Assembly (NCBI RefSeq): GCF_007997295.1
Contig: NZ_VORY01000013.1
Location: 24,524-88,523 of the forward strand
From: Gillisia hiemivivida
GTDB lineage: Bacteria > Bacteroidota > Bacteroidia > Flavobacteriales > Flavobacteriaceae
DNA: 64,000 nt
Direction of reading: 5' to 3'
The notes under the pieces are model-generated. The model searched no databases. It was not told where the DNA came from and was given only the letters and a program-made list of their open reading frames with translations. The translations under genes and the position numbers were made by a program. Numbering within the stretch: the stretch's first letter is position 1; each line of letters begins with the position of its first letter. Shown here in pieces: positions 1 through 8,814 of this stretch.

Positions 1-51
1 TTTCAAATATATAAATTTCTAAGGTGTTCTTAGCCTTTAATCCATCGCAAT

Positions 52-591
52 CTAGAGGCTGTCTTTCCCTTCATCCAGATAAACATCTTTCTTTATAAGG
101 GATACTGCCTTTTGTAAAATCAGGTTGTTTGGATAGGTCACCAATTCACCTTCATCATTTATAATATGTAAATGAAAGGCCTTGATGTCGTCTATCACAC
201 CAATAATAGGAGCGTCCTTATCATGTATTCTTATCTTATCTCCAATTTTATAAGGGAAGGAAAAGAAAAGAATTATTCCTGATGTGACATTGCTAAGTAT
301 TGACCAAATAGCAAACAATGCCACTCCAATAACAGCAAAAACAGAGGAGAATATTAGTGAAAGATCTTTGTATCCAATTCCCCATGCGAACGCAAGTGCA
401 AATACAGCAATTAAGGAGACTAGAATATTAATGTATTTGAGCATTAAGCGGGTGCGGCTAATGTGTATCTCACTTTGTTTCCCAACTCTGTGAGCTGCTT
501 TTTTCATTGTGAATTGAATAATTAGCAGCGATACCACAATGATGGTGGTGTATATTATTTCGTTCTTGTATATTAAGAAAAGTTCTTTCAT
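52..591 (-). CDS. small MscS-family mechanosensitive channel
   Basis: 179 aa. About three hydrophobic segments are visible (residues about 10-29, 50-72 and 77-110). The last is Gly/Ala/Ser-rich and followed by FPYKIGDKIRI, the usual junction between the pore helix and the beta domain of MscS channels. The protein is much shorter than E. coli MscS (286 aa) and lacks most of the C-terminal cytoplasmic domain, which is common among small Bacteroidota homologues. It is predicted to sit in the inner membrane and release solutes on osmotic downshock. Its ATG shares one base with the stop of the upstream lipoprotein gene (TAATG), suggesting translational coupling. The family call is firm; gating activity is inferred. 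Confidence 0.85.
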   Translation of the reverse strand: MKELFLIYKNEIIYTTIIVVSLLIIQFTMKKAAHRVGKQSEIHISRTRLMLKYINILVSLIAVFALAFAWGIGYKDLSLIFSSVFAVIGVALFAIWSILSNVTSGIILFFSFPYKIGDKIRIHDKDAPIIGVIDDIKAFHLHIINDEGELVTYPNNLILQKAVSLIKKDVYLDEGKDSL

Positions 592-1487
592 TAATTTAAA
601 TTCAGTTGCTCCCGCAAATGTAAATCTTTATTGGAATTTTTATTCCAGTAATCAGATTTTATCTCATTCATTTTTGTAGCAGTAGTAGTATATAGTTTTC
701 CATTTACTTCTATTTCTTCCTGCCATTTTTCAATTTTAAAGGGTGCTATATTTGAATAATAGATTTTTAAATTTCTTTTAAGCTCAGGATAACTTATTTT
801 ATAAACACTCCAATCTCCATCTTGATAGAATTCGGCTAGCGCATTGTATGCCTTTATTTCCTGATGGGCCAGTCTCAAATATTCAAAAGATGGAATCATG
901 CTGATGTCTCCCGTAGGTAAGAGCTCTGGGTTTATTCTTAGTTGAGTCCATACCTCATTTTCCAAATGTGTTTTGGACAACTCAAGATCTTGATCTGCTT
1001 CTCCTTCAAAATAAGAGTGAGAATTAATCTTAAAAACATCTCTGTTATTAAGTTGCATATATACATGACCACACCATTCTTGGATAGATGCAGAAATCTT
1101 TAACGCATGCGATTTCCCTTCCAAAGGATAAAAAGTGCTCTGCATAATTGAATATGGGTAGATCCCTGTGTTGAACTTCTTTGTACTGTTCAATTTAAGT
1201 ATTGGGATCGTCTTATCGCTCTTGGCATTGGCTTTAACCTGAGCTTTTCTTAGGAATTCTTCTGTAACATATATTAGCACCGCAGTTCCTTCCCTAGATT
1301 CTCCATATCTGGACTGATCTAATTTGTAGGAAGTGATCTCTGCCTCACCATTGAACCAATACGATTTAAACTCTTCTGAAAGGTTTCGTTCGGGAAGTAC
1401 AACTTCATCAGAAGAAGTATCTCTGCATCCAGATAAAAGGACCAGAAGGATAATTCCAGAAAAAAGTAGGTAATAATTAGATCTCAT
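591..1487 (-). CDS. exported lipoprotein of unknown function
   Basis: 298 aa. The N-terminus is a type II signal peptide with lipobox LSGC, lipidated Cys at residue 21, followed by an acidic Ser/Asp stretch that favours outer-membrane sorting. No catalytic motif is recognised. Related flavobacterial proteins are sometimes labelled septum formation inhibitor, which is probably carried over from the neighbouring maf gene; the sequence shows no Maf motif. It runs directly into the MscS gene, so both are probably on one transcript, separated from maf by 240 bp. Its function is unknown. Confidence 0.8.
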   Translation of the reverse strand: MRSNYYLLFSGIILLVLLSGCRDTSSDEVVLPERNLSEEFKSYWFNGEAEITSYKLDQSRYGESREGTAVLIYVTEEFLRKAQVKANAKSDKTIPILKLNSTKKFNTGIYPYSIMQSTFYPLEGKSHALKISASIQEWCGHVYMQLNNRDVFKINSHSYFEGEADQDLELSKTHLENEVWTQLRINPELLPTGDISMIPSFEYLRLAHQEIKAYNALAEFYQDGDWSVYKISYPELKRNLKIYYSNIAPFKIEKWQEEIEVNGKLYTTTATKMNEIKSDYWNKNSNKDLHLREQLNLN

Positions 1488-1727
1488 TATATGATTTTTA
1501 TAGGAAAGTCGTTTAATGACTGAATTTTTATAAAGCTAACTAATTCTTTTATAATATAATAGCTATAGTTCTTTTGTCAATTCGCTCGCAGTCGGGAACT
1601 CCTTCTGCAAAATGATTAGATTTCGACTATAGTTTATTCTGAGCTTGACTAAGGACTACCTGACATTCCTTTGTCTAACAATTTTTAAATATGAAACTAA
1701 ATATTGAATTCAAACAAGTTTTATTTA
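1488..1727. other. intergenic gap with degenerate repeat fragment
   Basis: Gap between maf and the lipoprotein gene. The part around 1575-1670 contains fragments (TTTGTCA, CAGTCGGGAACTCC, TTCTGAGCTTGAC, CTGACATTCC) that resemble a decayed copy of the palindromic repeat family seen at 38.2-39.7 kb. No gene or clear terminator was seen. Confidence 0.4.
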
Positions 1728-2318
1728 TTATAAGCTAGCTATTTCCAATAAGGTTTCATAAACTAAATGCGTAGGCAGTCCAACTACATTGAAGTAACTT
1801 CCTTCTACCTTTGTTATTCCAATTAAACCAATCCATTCCTGAATTCCATAAGAGCCAGCTTTGTCCAAGGGATGGTAATTCAAAATATAGAAATCGATCT
1901 CTTCTTTAGTTAATTCCTTAAATGTTACCATAGTAGAAGCGTTCACTGTTTTCTGAAACTCAGTTGTTGTAAAACTTACAGAAGTAATTACCTCATGTTT
2001 TTTACCGGACATAGACTTTAACATTTCAAAGGCTTCCGTTGTGTTTTCGGCCTTTCCTAAAGCTTTGTTTTCATGCCAAACTATGGTGTCGCTTGTGATT
2101 AAGATGTCTTCTTTTTTTAATTCTCGCTTAAAAACCTCTGCTTTAAGTTCAGATAGGTAGTCGGTTATTTCTGAGCCTTTTAGGTTTTCAGGATATATCT
2201 CTTCTATATTTTTTACATCTATTATAAATGGGATCTTTAGATCTTTAAGGAACTGATGCCTTCTGGGAGATCCTGATGCTAATATGATGTGATGATTCTT
2301 TAGTTTTTCCTTCAGCAT
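1728..2318 (-). CDS. maf: Maf family nucleotide pyrophosphatase
   Basis: 196 aa, normal Maf length. The N-terminal signature SGSPRR (residues 15-20) and the SDT motif with the catalytic Asp near residue 77 are present. Maf/YhdE enzymes hydrolyse dTTP, UTP or modified pyrimidine nucleotides to monophosphates as a house-cleaning activity in the cytoplasm; the older name septum formation protein comes from overexpression effects. The gene starts 3 bp after the stop of the UbiA prenyltransferase, in an apparent operon DUF2520-kdsC-ubiA-maf. Substrate preference is not readable from the sequence. Confidence 0.93.
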   Translation of the reverse strand: MLKEKLKNHHIILASGSPRRHQFLKDLKIPFIIDVKNIEEIYPENLKGSEITDYLSELKAEVFKRELKKEDILITSDTIVWHENKALGKAENTTEAFEMLKSMSGKKHEVITSVSFTTTEFQKTVNASTMVTFKELTKEEIDFYILNYHPLDKAGSYGIQEWIGLIGITKVEGSYFNVVGLPTHLVYETLLEIASL

Positions 2319-2321
2319 AAT

Positions 2322-3239
2322 TTAAAGTAATATGAATTTATAAAGCCCAAGGGATACTATCCCAAGAAGCATGATTATTTTTAATAAGGAACTGAGTTTA
2401 TAATAATCCTTTTTAGTTTCTGCAGTCCAGATATTTATCAAGAAGTAAAGTAAAGGAGCTACAATAAAGATTAAGGCATATAAAACCGCCCATAAATTCT
2501 CGAATAAATAATTATATAGGTAATAGATTATCGCAGCTAAAGGTAATAATCCAACAAGGAAGATTGCCAAATTAGCTCGCTTTGATCCAATTGCTACGGG
2601 AAGTGTGTTTCTACCAGCCTTATAGTCCCCTTTAATATCTTCTTGGTCTTTCACCATTTCCCTAAGCCAATTCAGTAGAAAAGCAAATAGCGCATAATCT
2701 AAAATGATGGAGAAAATAGTGGATTGTGTTTGTTGATTTTCTGCAGTAATGGCTGGTAATAGGTCATAAAGTCCTACGATAATGATCGAAAAAGCTACCA
2801 AAGCGCTAATCACCAGATTCCCAACAACCATAATGTATTTTAAATAGGTAGCGTAGAGATAAAGTAGCGCAGAGATAATGATGAATATTGCGGAAAATCC
2901 GGGTTTGCCAATGACGTTGGAAAGATAAAAGCCTGAACCTACACCTACAATGCTCAATACAATATACAGCGTATTAGCAGTATTGATTGAAATTTTTGTG
3001 CCTATAAGCACTTTCTCGGGTTTATTAATTCTATCTGTTTCCAGGTCGTAGATATCATTGATAATATTTCCTGCAGCAGCAATACATATAGTTGCTAGAA
3101 CTAATAAAGAAAAACCTAAGCCGCTAAGAGTAATGCTTATTCCAAAACTATTAAACAGAGCATATTTAATTAGGACTTGTGTGAAAAGTATCATTAATAG
3201 ATTTGGAGCTCTCACCAATTTCAAAAATGCTAATAGCAT
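2322..3239 (-). CDS. UbiA-family prenyltransferase (GGGP-synthase-like)
   Basis: 305 aa, with about eight or nine hydrophobic helices. The first Asp-rich motif NDIYDLETD (residues 61-69) and a second near residue 195-206 (KDQEDIKGD) are the Mg/prenyl-diphosphate binding sites of the UbiA superfamily. Flavobacterial members are usually named geranylgeranylglycerol-phosphate geranylgeranyltransferase, but the acceptor in this phylum is unproven. Menaquinone or heme A side-chain transfer are alternatives, though no men or cox gene is nearby. It sits between kdsC and maf in a tight operon. An integral inner-membrane enzyme. Confidence 0.85.
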   Translation of the reverse strand: MLLAFLKLVRAPNLLMILFTQVLIKYALFNSFGISITLSGLGFSLLVLATICIAAAGNIINDIYDLETDRINKPEKVLIGTKISINTANTLYIVLSIVGVGSGFYLSNVIGKPGFSAIFIIISALLYLYATYLKYIMVVGNLVISALVAFSIIIVGLYDLLPAITAENQQTQSTIFSIILDYALFAFLLNWLREMVKDQEDIKGDYKAGRNTLPVAIGSKRANLAIFLVGLLPLAAIIYYLYNYLFENLWAVLYALIFIVAPLLYFLINIWTAETKKDYYKLSSLLKIIMLLGIVSLGLYKFILL

Positions 3240-3285
3240 AGGATCATTTAAATTAAACCAATTTTAAATTGTAAAGTTTTATCTT

Positions 3286-3813
3286 CTAGCCTTTGGATGC
3301 GTCATGGTTTAGAAGCCATTTTCCCTGCACTTTTAAAACTTGTTCTATTACATCACGAACACAACCTTTCCCACCTTTTTTGTGAGATATATAGCGACTA
3401 ATATCTTTGATCTCTGCAGCAGCATCTTGAGGACAGCAAGGCATTCCTACTAGTTTCATTACGTAGAGATCTGGAATATCATCGCCCATATAAAGAACGT
3501 GCTCTGGGTTTACATCGTAGATATCCATAAATTCTTTTAACTGCTCAACTTTATCTGCTACTCCAAGGAAAATATTAGTGATACCAAGATCTCTCAGGCG
3601 TTTTCTAACTCCTTCATTTTTGCCTCCAGAGATTATACATACATTGTACCCAGCCATTTCAGCCGTTTTTAAAGCATAACCATCTTTAATGTTCATTGTC
3701 CGCAATAATTCGCCTGCAGTATTTACCTGAATGGTTCCGTCGGTGAGTACGCCATCTACGTCAAAAATGAACGTATTAACATGATTTAAATATTCTTTAT
3801 AATTCTTTTCCAT
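3286..3813 (-). CDS. kdsC: KdsC-like HAD phosphatase (Kdo-8-phosphate)
   Basis: 175 aa. The HAD motif I FDVDGVLTDG has the nucleophile Asp18 and acid/base Asp20, and MGDDIPDL further on is motif IV. Size and motifs fit the tetrameric cap-less KdsC family, which dephosphorylates 3-deoxy-D-manno-octulosonate 8-phosphate to Kdo for the LPS core. Sialic-acid-type (NeuA/YrbI) phosphatases look very similar, but no nonulosonate genes are nearby. The start overlaps the end of the DUF2520 gene by 17 bp, so the two are co-translated. Confidence 0.88.
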   Translation of the reverse strand: MEKNYKEYLNHVNTFIFDVDGVLTDGTIQVNTAGELLRTMNIKDGYALKTAEMAGYNVCIISGGKNEGVRKRLRDLGITNIFLGVADKVEQLKEFMDIYDVNPEHVLYMGDDIPDLYVMKLVGMPCCPQDAAAEIKDISRYISHKKGGKGCVRDVIEQVLKVQGKWLLNHDASKG

Positions 3814-4558
3814 GGAGGTTTTGAATAGATAGGGTTAAAAGTGAGTATATTTTTTGTTGTTCCTCATTAAGTAATTCTAAATGAGAATTTATAACATCTT
3901 GATCTTTTCTTTTTGCGGGTCCTGTTTGCGATTCCAAAGGACTCATTTTTGTTACTTTAGAAGCAGTTTCTAGAATTAATGGGTGCAATATTTCAAAAGG
4001 GATCAGATTATCTTGACATATTTTTTCTCCTTCTGTATAAAGGAAATTCACAAAATTGCTAACAAACACAGCAGCCACATGCAGGGATTTCCTTTGTTGA
4101 GAAGAGATCTCAAATATTTTTTCTGAAATTTCTGAACCTAATTCTTTGAGCGAATTTGTGTTTGCTTTAGTATTAGCTTCAATACAAATAGGGATGTTAG
4201 AAAAATCTACTTCCTTGTTTTTAGAAAATGTTTGAAGCGGATAAAACACCCCGTGATTTTTGAATTTATTGAGTACTTCTTTAGAAACTGCACCAGAAGT
4301 GTGTAATACCAAAGCATCTGTCTCTTTTGTTTTTTTACTTAGCTCAGCTAATACATCGTCCTTTAAAGCAAAAATATAAATATCTGCAGGAGCTATTTCA
4401 TCAAGATTTGTAGTAATAGCTACCTGATCCTTGAAAGCTTGAAGTGTTTCTGAAGCATGATTATATACCTGAATGATCTTAAAATTATCGGAATTTTTAT
4501 AGGCCTCAAATAAATGAGTTGCTACATTTCCAGTGCCAAAAAGTACAATTCGCTTCAT
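3797..4558 (-). CDS. Rossmann-like DUF2520 dehydrogenase-like protein
   Basis: 253 aa. The N-terminal Rossmann fold has the dinucleotide-binding motif GTGNVA (residues 8-13). The C-terminal half is helical and matches the layout of 6-phosphogluconate-dehydrogenase-like DUF2520 proteins. HVAAVFVSNFVNFL around residues 162-175 is typical of the family. It probably binds NADP; the substrate is unknown. It is first in the minus-strand cluster with kdsC, ubiA and maf. No TAnnTTTG box was found close upstream. Confidence 0.82.
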   Translation of the reverse strand: MKRIVLFGTGNVATHLFEAYKNSDNFKIIQVYNHASETLQAFKDQVAITTNLDEIAPADIYIFALKDDVLAELSKKTKETDALVLHTSGAVSKEVLNKFKNHGVFYPLQTFSKNKEVDFSNIPICIEANTKANTNSLKELGSEISEKIFEISSQQRKSLHVAAVFVSNFVNFLYTEGEKICQDNLIPFEILHPLILETASKVTKMSPLESQTGPAKRKDQDVINSHLELLNEEQQKIYSLLTLSIQNLHGKEL

Positions 4559-4650
4559 TTTGCTAAAATACCAAAATTTCCGGGTTTAAAATTAACAATT
4601 GATCAGTGGAATTGCTTGTCTTTAAAGCTCGCAAACTCCTTAAAAATAGT

Positions 4651-4658
4651 TAAATTTG
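4651..4658 (+). promoter_or_regulatory. Bacteroidota -7 box (TAAATTTG) of ccsBA
   Basis: TAAATTTG matches TAnnTTTG, the -7 element of the Bacteroidota housekeeping sigma factor, 21 bp before the ATG at 4680. A TTG codon that would extend the downstream ORF begins at 4656, inside this box, so that upstream start can be discarded. Confidence 0.7.
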
Positions 4659-4679
4659 CATCGTTTTAAAGTACTCCAA

Positions 4680-7600
4680 ATGCAAAATAAAATAGCGTCT
4701 GTTATATTCTCTACCCGAATTATGGCAGTCTTGTTCATTGTCTTCGCCATATCAATGGCTCTGGGAACATTCATAGAAAGTTGGTACACCATAGAGACCG
4801 CTCGAGTATTGATTTATAATACCTGGTGGTTTGAGGGAATCATGGTTTTCTTTGTTATCAATTTCTGCGGAAATATCATCCGATATGGGATGCATAAACG
4901 CGAAAAATGGTCTTCCCTATTAATTCACCTTTCATTTATTTTAATTTTAGTTGGTGCTTTTGTAACCAGATATATCAGTTACGAAGGTATTATGCCAATT
5001 CGTGAAGGAGAAACCACCAGTTCATTTCTTTCAGAAAGAACTTATTTAACCGTTTATTTAGACGGAGAAATAGATGGGGAACCACGAAGAAGAGTAGTGG
5101 AAGAAGCAGTTCTATTAGCGCCGGAAACAGAAAATGATATAGCTATTAATACTGATTTCAACAGTCAGGAAGTAGATATCGAGGTGATTAACTATATCCA
5201 TGGAGCAGAGGAAGGATTAATTTTAGCCGAAAATGGTGATAATTATCTTAAGATTGTTGAAGCAGGTGATGGAGCCAGACACGATCACTATTTAAAAGAG
5301 GGTGAAATAGCCAATATTCATAATACGTTATTTACACTAAACAAACCTACTGAAGGCGCTATTAATATTGAAGTTGATGAAGAACAGGGAACCTATCAAT
5401 TAAGATCCCCATTTGAAGGAGATTTCATGAGAATGTCAGATCAATTTAAAGGAGAGGTAATAGCAGATAGTACACAAGCTTTAATGTTAAGGTCCTTATA
5501 CAATATTGGTGGGATGCAGTTTGTAATTCCCGAACCAATGGCAAGGGGAAATTATGATATTATTCCTACAGAAGTAAAAGCAAAAAATCAGCTGAATGCA
5601 GTTACACTAAAAGTTACTTCTGGAGGGGAATCTAAGAATATTAGCATGTTGGGTGGAAAAGGAGTTGTGAGTCCTCCAAAGAATCTAAAGGTTGGGGGAT
5701 TAGATATTTATCTCAATTATGGCTCTAAAGAAATGGAATTGCCATTTTCTATCAAATTAAATGACTTTATAGCCGATAAATATCCTGGAACCGAAAATAA
5801 CCCTACTCCAAGTTACGCAGCATTTAAAAGTAAGGTAGAGGTAATAGACGATAAAGGCACAGAACCCTACGAGATTTTTATGAACCATGTTTTGGATAAA
5901 GAAGGATATAGATTCTTCCAAGCCTCTTTTGATCCAGATGAAAAAGGAACCGTGCTCTCTGTAAATCACGATTTTTGGGGAACTTGGATCACTTATATCG
6001 GGTATTTTCTATTATACACTGGTCTTATGTTAATCCTATTTGATAGAGGAAGTAGATTCGGGAATTTGAAGGTCATGTTAGATAAAGTGAAGGAAAAGAA
6101 GGCAGCACTAAGCTTAATAGCTGTATTGTTTTTGAGTTTTAGTTCTGGATTTGCTCAGAATACTCAAGAAGATGATCATGCCCATGTTACTTCTAATAAA
6201 GAAAGAGTAGACTCTATAATCCAGAGTACTGCTGTAGATGCAAAGCATGCGGCAAAGTTTGGGAAATTGGTTATTCAGGATGCAGGTGGAAGAATGAAGC
6301 CGGCAAATACTTTTTCTTCAGAATTATTAAGAAAACTTAGCAAGAAAGATTCTTACGAAGGGCTAAATGCCGATCAGATTCTGATCTCCATGACCGAGAA
6401 TCCGGCTTTATGGTATAATGTTCCTTTAATTTACGTGAAACCTAATAATGATAGTATTAGGCATATTGCAGGTGTAAATGTAGATGAGGAATATCTTGCG
6501 CTAACAAATTTCTTTGATGCTTCAGGAACCTATAAGCTTTCTCCTTATTTAGAAGGTGCTTATAAGGCAAGTGTTCCTAATCAGTTTCAGAAAGATTTTA
6601 TAGAAACCGACAGAAAAGTAAATCTACTTTATAATGCTTTACAAGGTAAAGTCTTAAGGATTTTCCCTATTCCAGAGGATGAGAATAATAAATGGATCTC
6701 TTTTCCTGAAGTACCAGAATCTAAGTTAACGGGGATGGATTCTGTGTATGCAAGACAGATCTTACCAATTTATATGAATACCCTTCGGGATTCTAGAGTT
6801 TCAGGAGATTATACAAAGTCTGATGAGTTGCTTGGAAGTATAACAGGATATCAGAAAAAATTTGGAGCAGATGTTATGCCATCAGAAGAAAAGATAAATG
6901 CAGAAGTGCTTTATAATAAATATGATATTTTCCGAAACCTCTATATGTGGTATATGTTCGCGGGTCTGATCATGTTAATTCTGGTAGTTGCACAGATCTT
7001 TAAAGATTCTAAGATTATTAGAACTTTGATCAAAACCAGTGCAGTAGTGATCTTAATATTATTTATTGTACATACCTTGGGACTTGCTGCAAGATGGTAT
7101 ATTTCTGGTCATGCACCTTGGAGTGATGCTTATGAGTCTATGATCTACGTTGCCTGGGCTACAATGTTCTTTGGTTTGGCGTTCGGAAGAAAAAGCTTTT
7201 TGACAATCGCATCCACTTCCTTTGTAACCGCTATGATCCTAATGATCGCTCACTGGAACTGGATGGATCCTGCAATTGCAAATTTACAACCAGTTCTAGA
7301 TTCATATTGGTTAATGATACACGTATCTGTTATTGTAGGTAGTTATGGTCCTTTCACCTTAGGAATGATCTTAGGTGCAGTTTCGCTTATACTTATGATT
7401 CTTACAACCGATAAGAATAAGGCAAAAATGAAACTGAATATTAAAGAGATCACTATAATTACTGAAATGGCCTTAACCGTTGGATTGGTAATGCTAACCA
7501 TTGGAAACTTTTTAGGTGGACAATGGGCCAATGAAAGTTGGGGAAGATATTGGGGCTGGGATCCAAAAGAGACTTGGGCGCTAGTGAGTATTATGGTATA

Positions 7601-7850
7601 TGCCTTTGTGATACACATGCGTTTAGTGCCGGGATTAAGAAGCAGATGGTTCTTTAATTTAATGGCTATTATTGCGTTCTCCAGTATTATGATGACCTAT
7701 TTTGGAGTTAACTTTTATTTAGCAGGTTTGCATTCTTATGCAAGCGGAGATAAAGTGATCACCCCAACATTTATTTATTATGCAGTTGCCGGGGTAGCAT
7801 TGTTAGGTGGTGTGTCTTATTGGAAATATAAAAAGTACTACGCTAAGTAG
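4680..7850 (+). CDS. ccsBA: ResB/CcsA fusion, cytochrome c maturation
   Basis: 1056 aa from ATG 4680 (MQNKIASVIF). An in-frame TTG at 4656 lies inside the promoter -7 box and is rejected. The N-terminal half is ResB/CcsB-like: early membrane helices, a large periplasmic domain, then another helix pair near residues 435-500. A periplasmic linker follows, then a C-terminal CcsA domain with multiple helices and the tryptophan-rich heme-handling motif WGRYWGWDPKETW. Such fusions are System II apo-cytochrome c/heme ligation complexes at the inner membrane. A strong terminator follows. The middle segment is long, as in other Bacteroidota fusions. It is likely monocistronic. Confidence 0.93.
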   Translation: MQNKIASVIFSTRIMAVLFIVFAISMALGTFIESWYTIETARVLIYNTWWFEGIMVFFVINFCGNIIRYGMHKREKWSSLLIHLSFILILVGAFVTRYISYEGIMPIREGETTSSFLSERTYLTVYLDGEIDGEPRRRVVEEAVLLAPETENDIAINTDFNSQEVDIEVINYIHGAEEGLILAENGDNYLKIVEAGDGARHDHYLKEGEIANIHNTLFTLNKPTEGAINIEVDEEQGTYQLRSPFEGDFMRMSDQFKGEVIADSTQALMLRSLYNIGGMQFVIPEPMARGNYDIIPTEVKAKNQLNAVTLKVTSGGESKNISMLGGKGVVSPPKNLKVGGLDIYLNYGSKEMELPFSIKLNDFIADKYPGTENNPTPSYAAFKSKVEVIDDKGTEPYEIFMNHVLDKEGYRFFQASFDPDEKGTVLSVNHDFWGTWITYIGYFLLYTGLMLILFDRGSRFGNLKVMLDKVKEKKAALSLIAVLFLSFSSGFAQNTQEDDHAHVTSNKERVDSIIQSTAVDAKHAAKFGKLVIQDAGGRMKPANTFSSELLRKLSKKDSYEGLNADQILISMTENPALWYNVPLIYVKPNNDSIRHIAGVNVDEEYLALTNFFDASGTYKLSPYLEGAYKASVPNQFQKDFIETDRKVNLLYNALQGKVLRIFPIPEDENNKWISFPEVPESKLTGMDSVYARQILPIYMNTLRDSRVSGDYTKSDELLGSITGYQKKFGADVMPSEEKINAEVLYNKYDIFRNLYMWYMFAGLIMLILVVAQIFKDSKIIRTLIKTSAVVILILFIVHTLGLAARWYISGHAPWSDAYESMIYVAWATMFFGLAFGRKSFLTIASTSFVTAMILMIAHWNWMDPAIANLQPVLDSYWLMIHVSVIVGSYGPFTLGMILGAVSLILMILTTDKNKAKMKLNIKEITIITEMALTVGLVMLTIGNFLGGQWANESWGRYWGWDPKETWALVSIMVYAFVIHMRLVPGLRSRWFFNLMAIIAFSSIMMTYFGVNFYLAGLHSYASGDKVITPTFIYYAVAGVALLGGVSYWKYKKYYAK

Positions 7851-7870
7851 CATTCAGAATTATAGATATT

Positions 7871-7906
7871 AAAAAGCCTGCTTCAATTTGAAGCAGGCTT
7901 TTTTTA
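7871..7906 (+). terminator. Rho-independent terminator after ccsBA
   Basis: The stem GCCTGCTTC/GAAGCAGGC, flanked by A-run and T-run, has a 5-nt loop and seven or more Ts. It lies 20 bp after the ccsBA stop. Confidence 0.9.
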
Positions 7907-7953
7907 TATTCCGCATTGAGATGAGAATTGAAAAGTATCGAAGAATTTCATTT

Positions 7954-8008
7954 TTTAATCCCTCATTGAGGGTTTAATTCCCCGAGGCTTGCCTCCAGGT
8001 TATTGATT
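7954..8008 (-). repeat. dispersed structured element, copy A (short form)
   Basis: On the minus strand this reads GGAGGCAAGCCTC, then GGGGAATTAAACCCTC, then AATGAGGGATTAAA. It shares its end with copies at 24604-24741, 52103-52157 and 56275-56390 but lacks the middle section. The hairpin ACCCTC-AAT-GAGGG is the conserved terminus. Confidence 0.7.
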
Positions 8009-8021
8009 ATGTGTCTGAAAT

Positions 8022-8330
8022 TCAATGAGATTCCTCCTCCGTCGGAATGACAAATCTCTTCTTGTGTCATTCTGAAAGGAGTGTAACGGATTGAAGAATC
8101 TCAATGAAGTTCAAGTTTTTTTACGGAGATTCCTCCTCCGTCGGAATGACAAATCTCTCCTAATGTCATTCTGAAAGGAGTGAAACAGATTGAAGAATCT
8201 CAATGAAGTTCAAGTTTTTTTACGGAGATTCCTCCTCCGTCGGAATGACAAATCTCTTCTTGTGTCATTCTGAAAGGAGTGAAACAGATTGAAGAATCTC
8301 AATGAAGTTCAAATTTTTTATTGAGACTCC
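8022..8330. repeat. three near-identical tandem ~100-bp palindromic repeats
   Basis: Three direct copies of a unit running from GAGATTCCTCCTCCGTCGG through AATGACA, GTCATTCTGAAAGGAGTG and GAAGAATCTCAATGAAG. The outer parts of each unit are mutual inverted repeats (TGTCATTC/GAATGACA; GAGATTC/GAATCTC). It is the same family as the 38.2-39.7 kb array. The copies differ at only a few bases, indicating recent amplification. Confidence 0.85.
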
Positions 8331-8814
8331 TACTCTCTTGAAATGAAAACAACTTAATACTTAACTGTCACACTGAGACCCGTGATAAAAAAAATTATCT
8401 AGCGTAGGTTTTTTACGTATGATTGTTCCTAGTAGGTTTATCTTCTAAAGAAATTCTTTTTTGCAAGTGTAGTAGTTCCACGGCGTAAAATTTTCGAAGC
8501 CTTGGAGAAAATTTAGCCGTGGAAGTACGGTTCCAATTATGCGGTAGCATAATTGGAAACACCTACAAAAAAGTGTCCTTTTTTTGGTTCGTTTTTTTGG
8601 ACACGCAAAAAAATGAACAATCTTAAAAATTAAACAGATCTTTACCGACCAGAGGGAGAGTATTCCAGATTCTTGAAATTACGTCAATGGTAGCCTATCG
8701 AAATGTGCTCAGCTCTAGAGCGGCTTCGACAGGCTCAACCTGACAAATTGCTAAAAAATAAAAGCCACCTCTTTCAAGGCAGCCTTTTGTATTGTATCGA
8801 ATTGAAAAATCAAA
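8331..8814. other. gene-free stretch with a hairpin cluster
   Basis: No credible ORF. It holds the cloverleaf-like hairpins at 8469-8618 and, at about 8700-8745, a short fragment (GCGGCTTCGACAGGCTCAACCTGACA) of a second repeat type. The rest shows nothing recognisable. Confidence 0.6.
8469..8618. repeat. REP-like cluster of consecutive hairpins
   Basis: Hairpin 1: TTCCACGGC (8476-8484) pairs with GCCGTGGAA (8516-8524) and continues inward with TAAAATTTTC/GAAAATTTA. Hairpin 2: TTCCAATTATGC (8531-8542), loop GGTA, GCATAATTGGAA (8547-8558), a perfect 12-bp stem. GTAG (8469) and CTAC (8563) could close both as a cloverleaf. Then GTGTCC (8573) pairs with GGACAC (8599), and GTTC-TTTTTTT pairs with AAAAAAA-GAAC (8587-8618). 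This resembles the REP/BIME sites mobilised by RAYT transposases, but no transposase is present. Confidence 0.6.

Noticed and set aside
591..1487. Naming the lipoprotein as septum formation inhibitor
   Set aside because: It has no Maf motif; the name would come from the adjacent maf gene.
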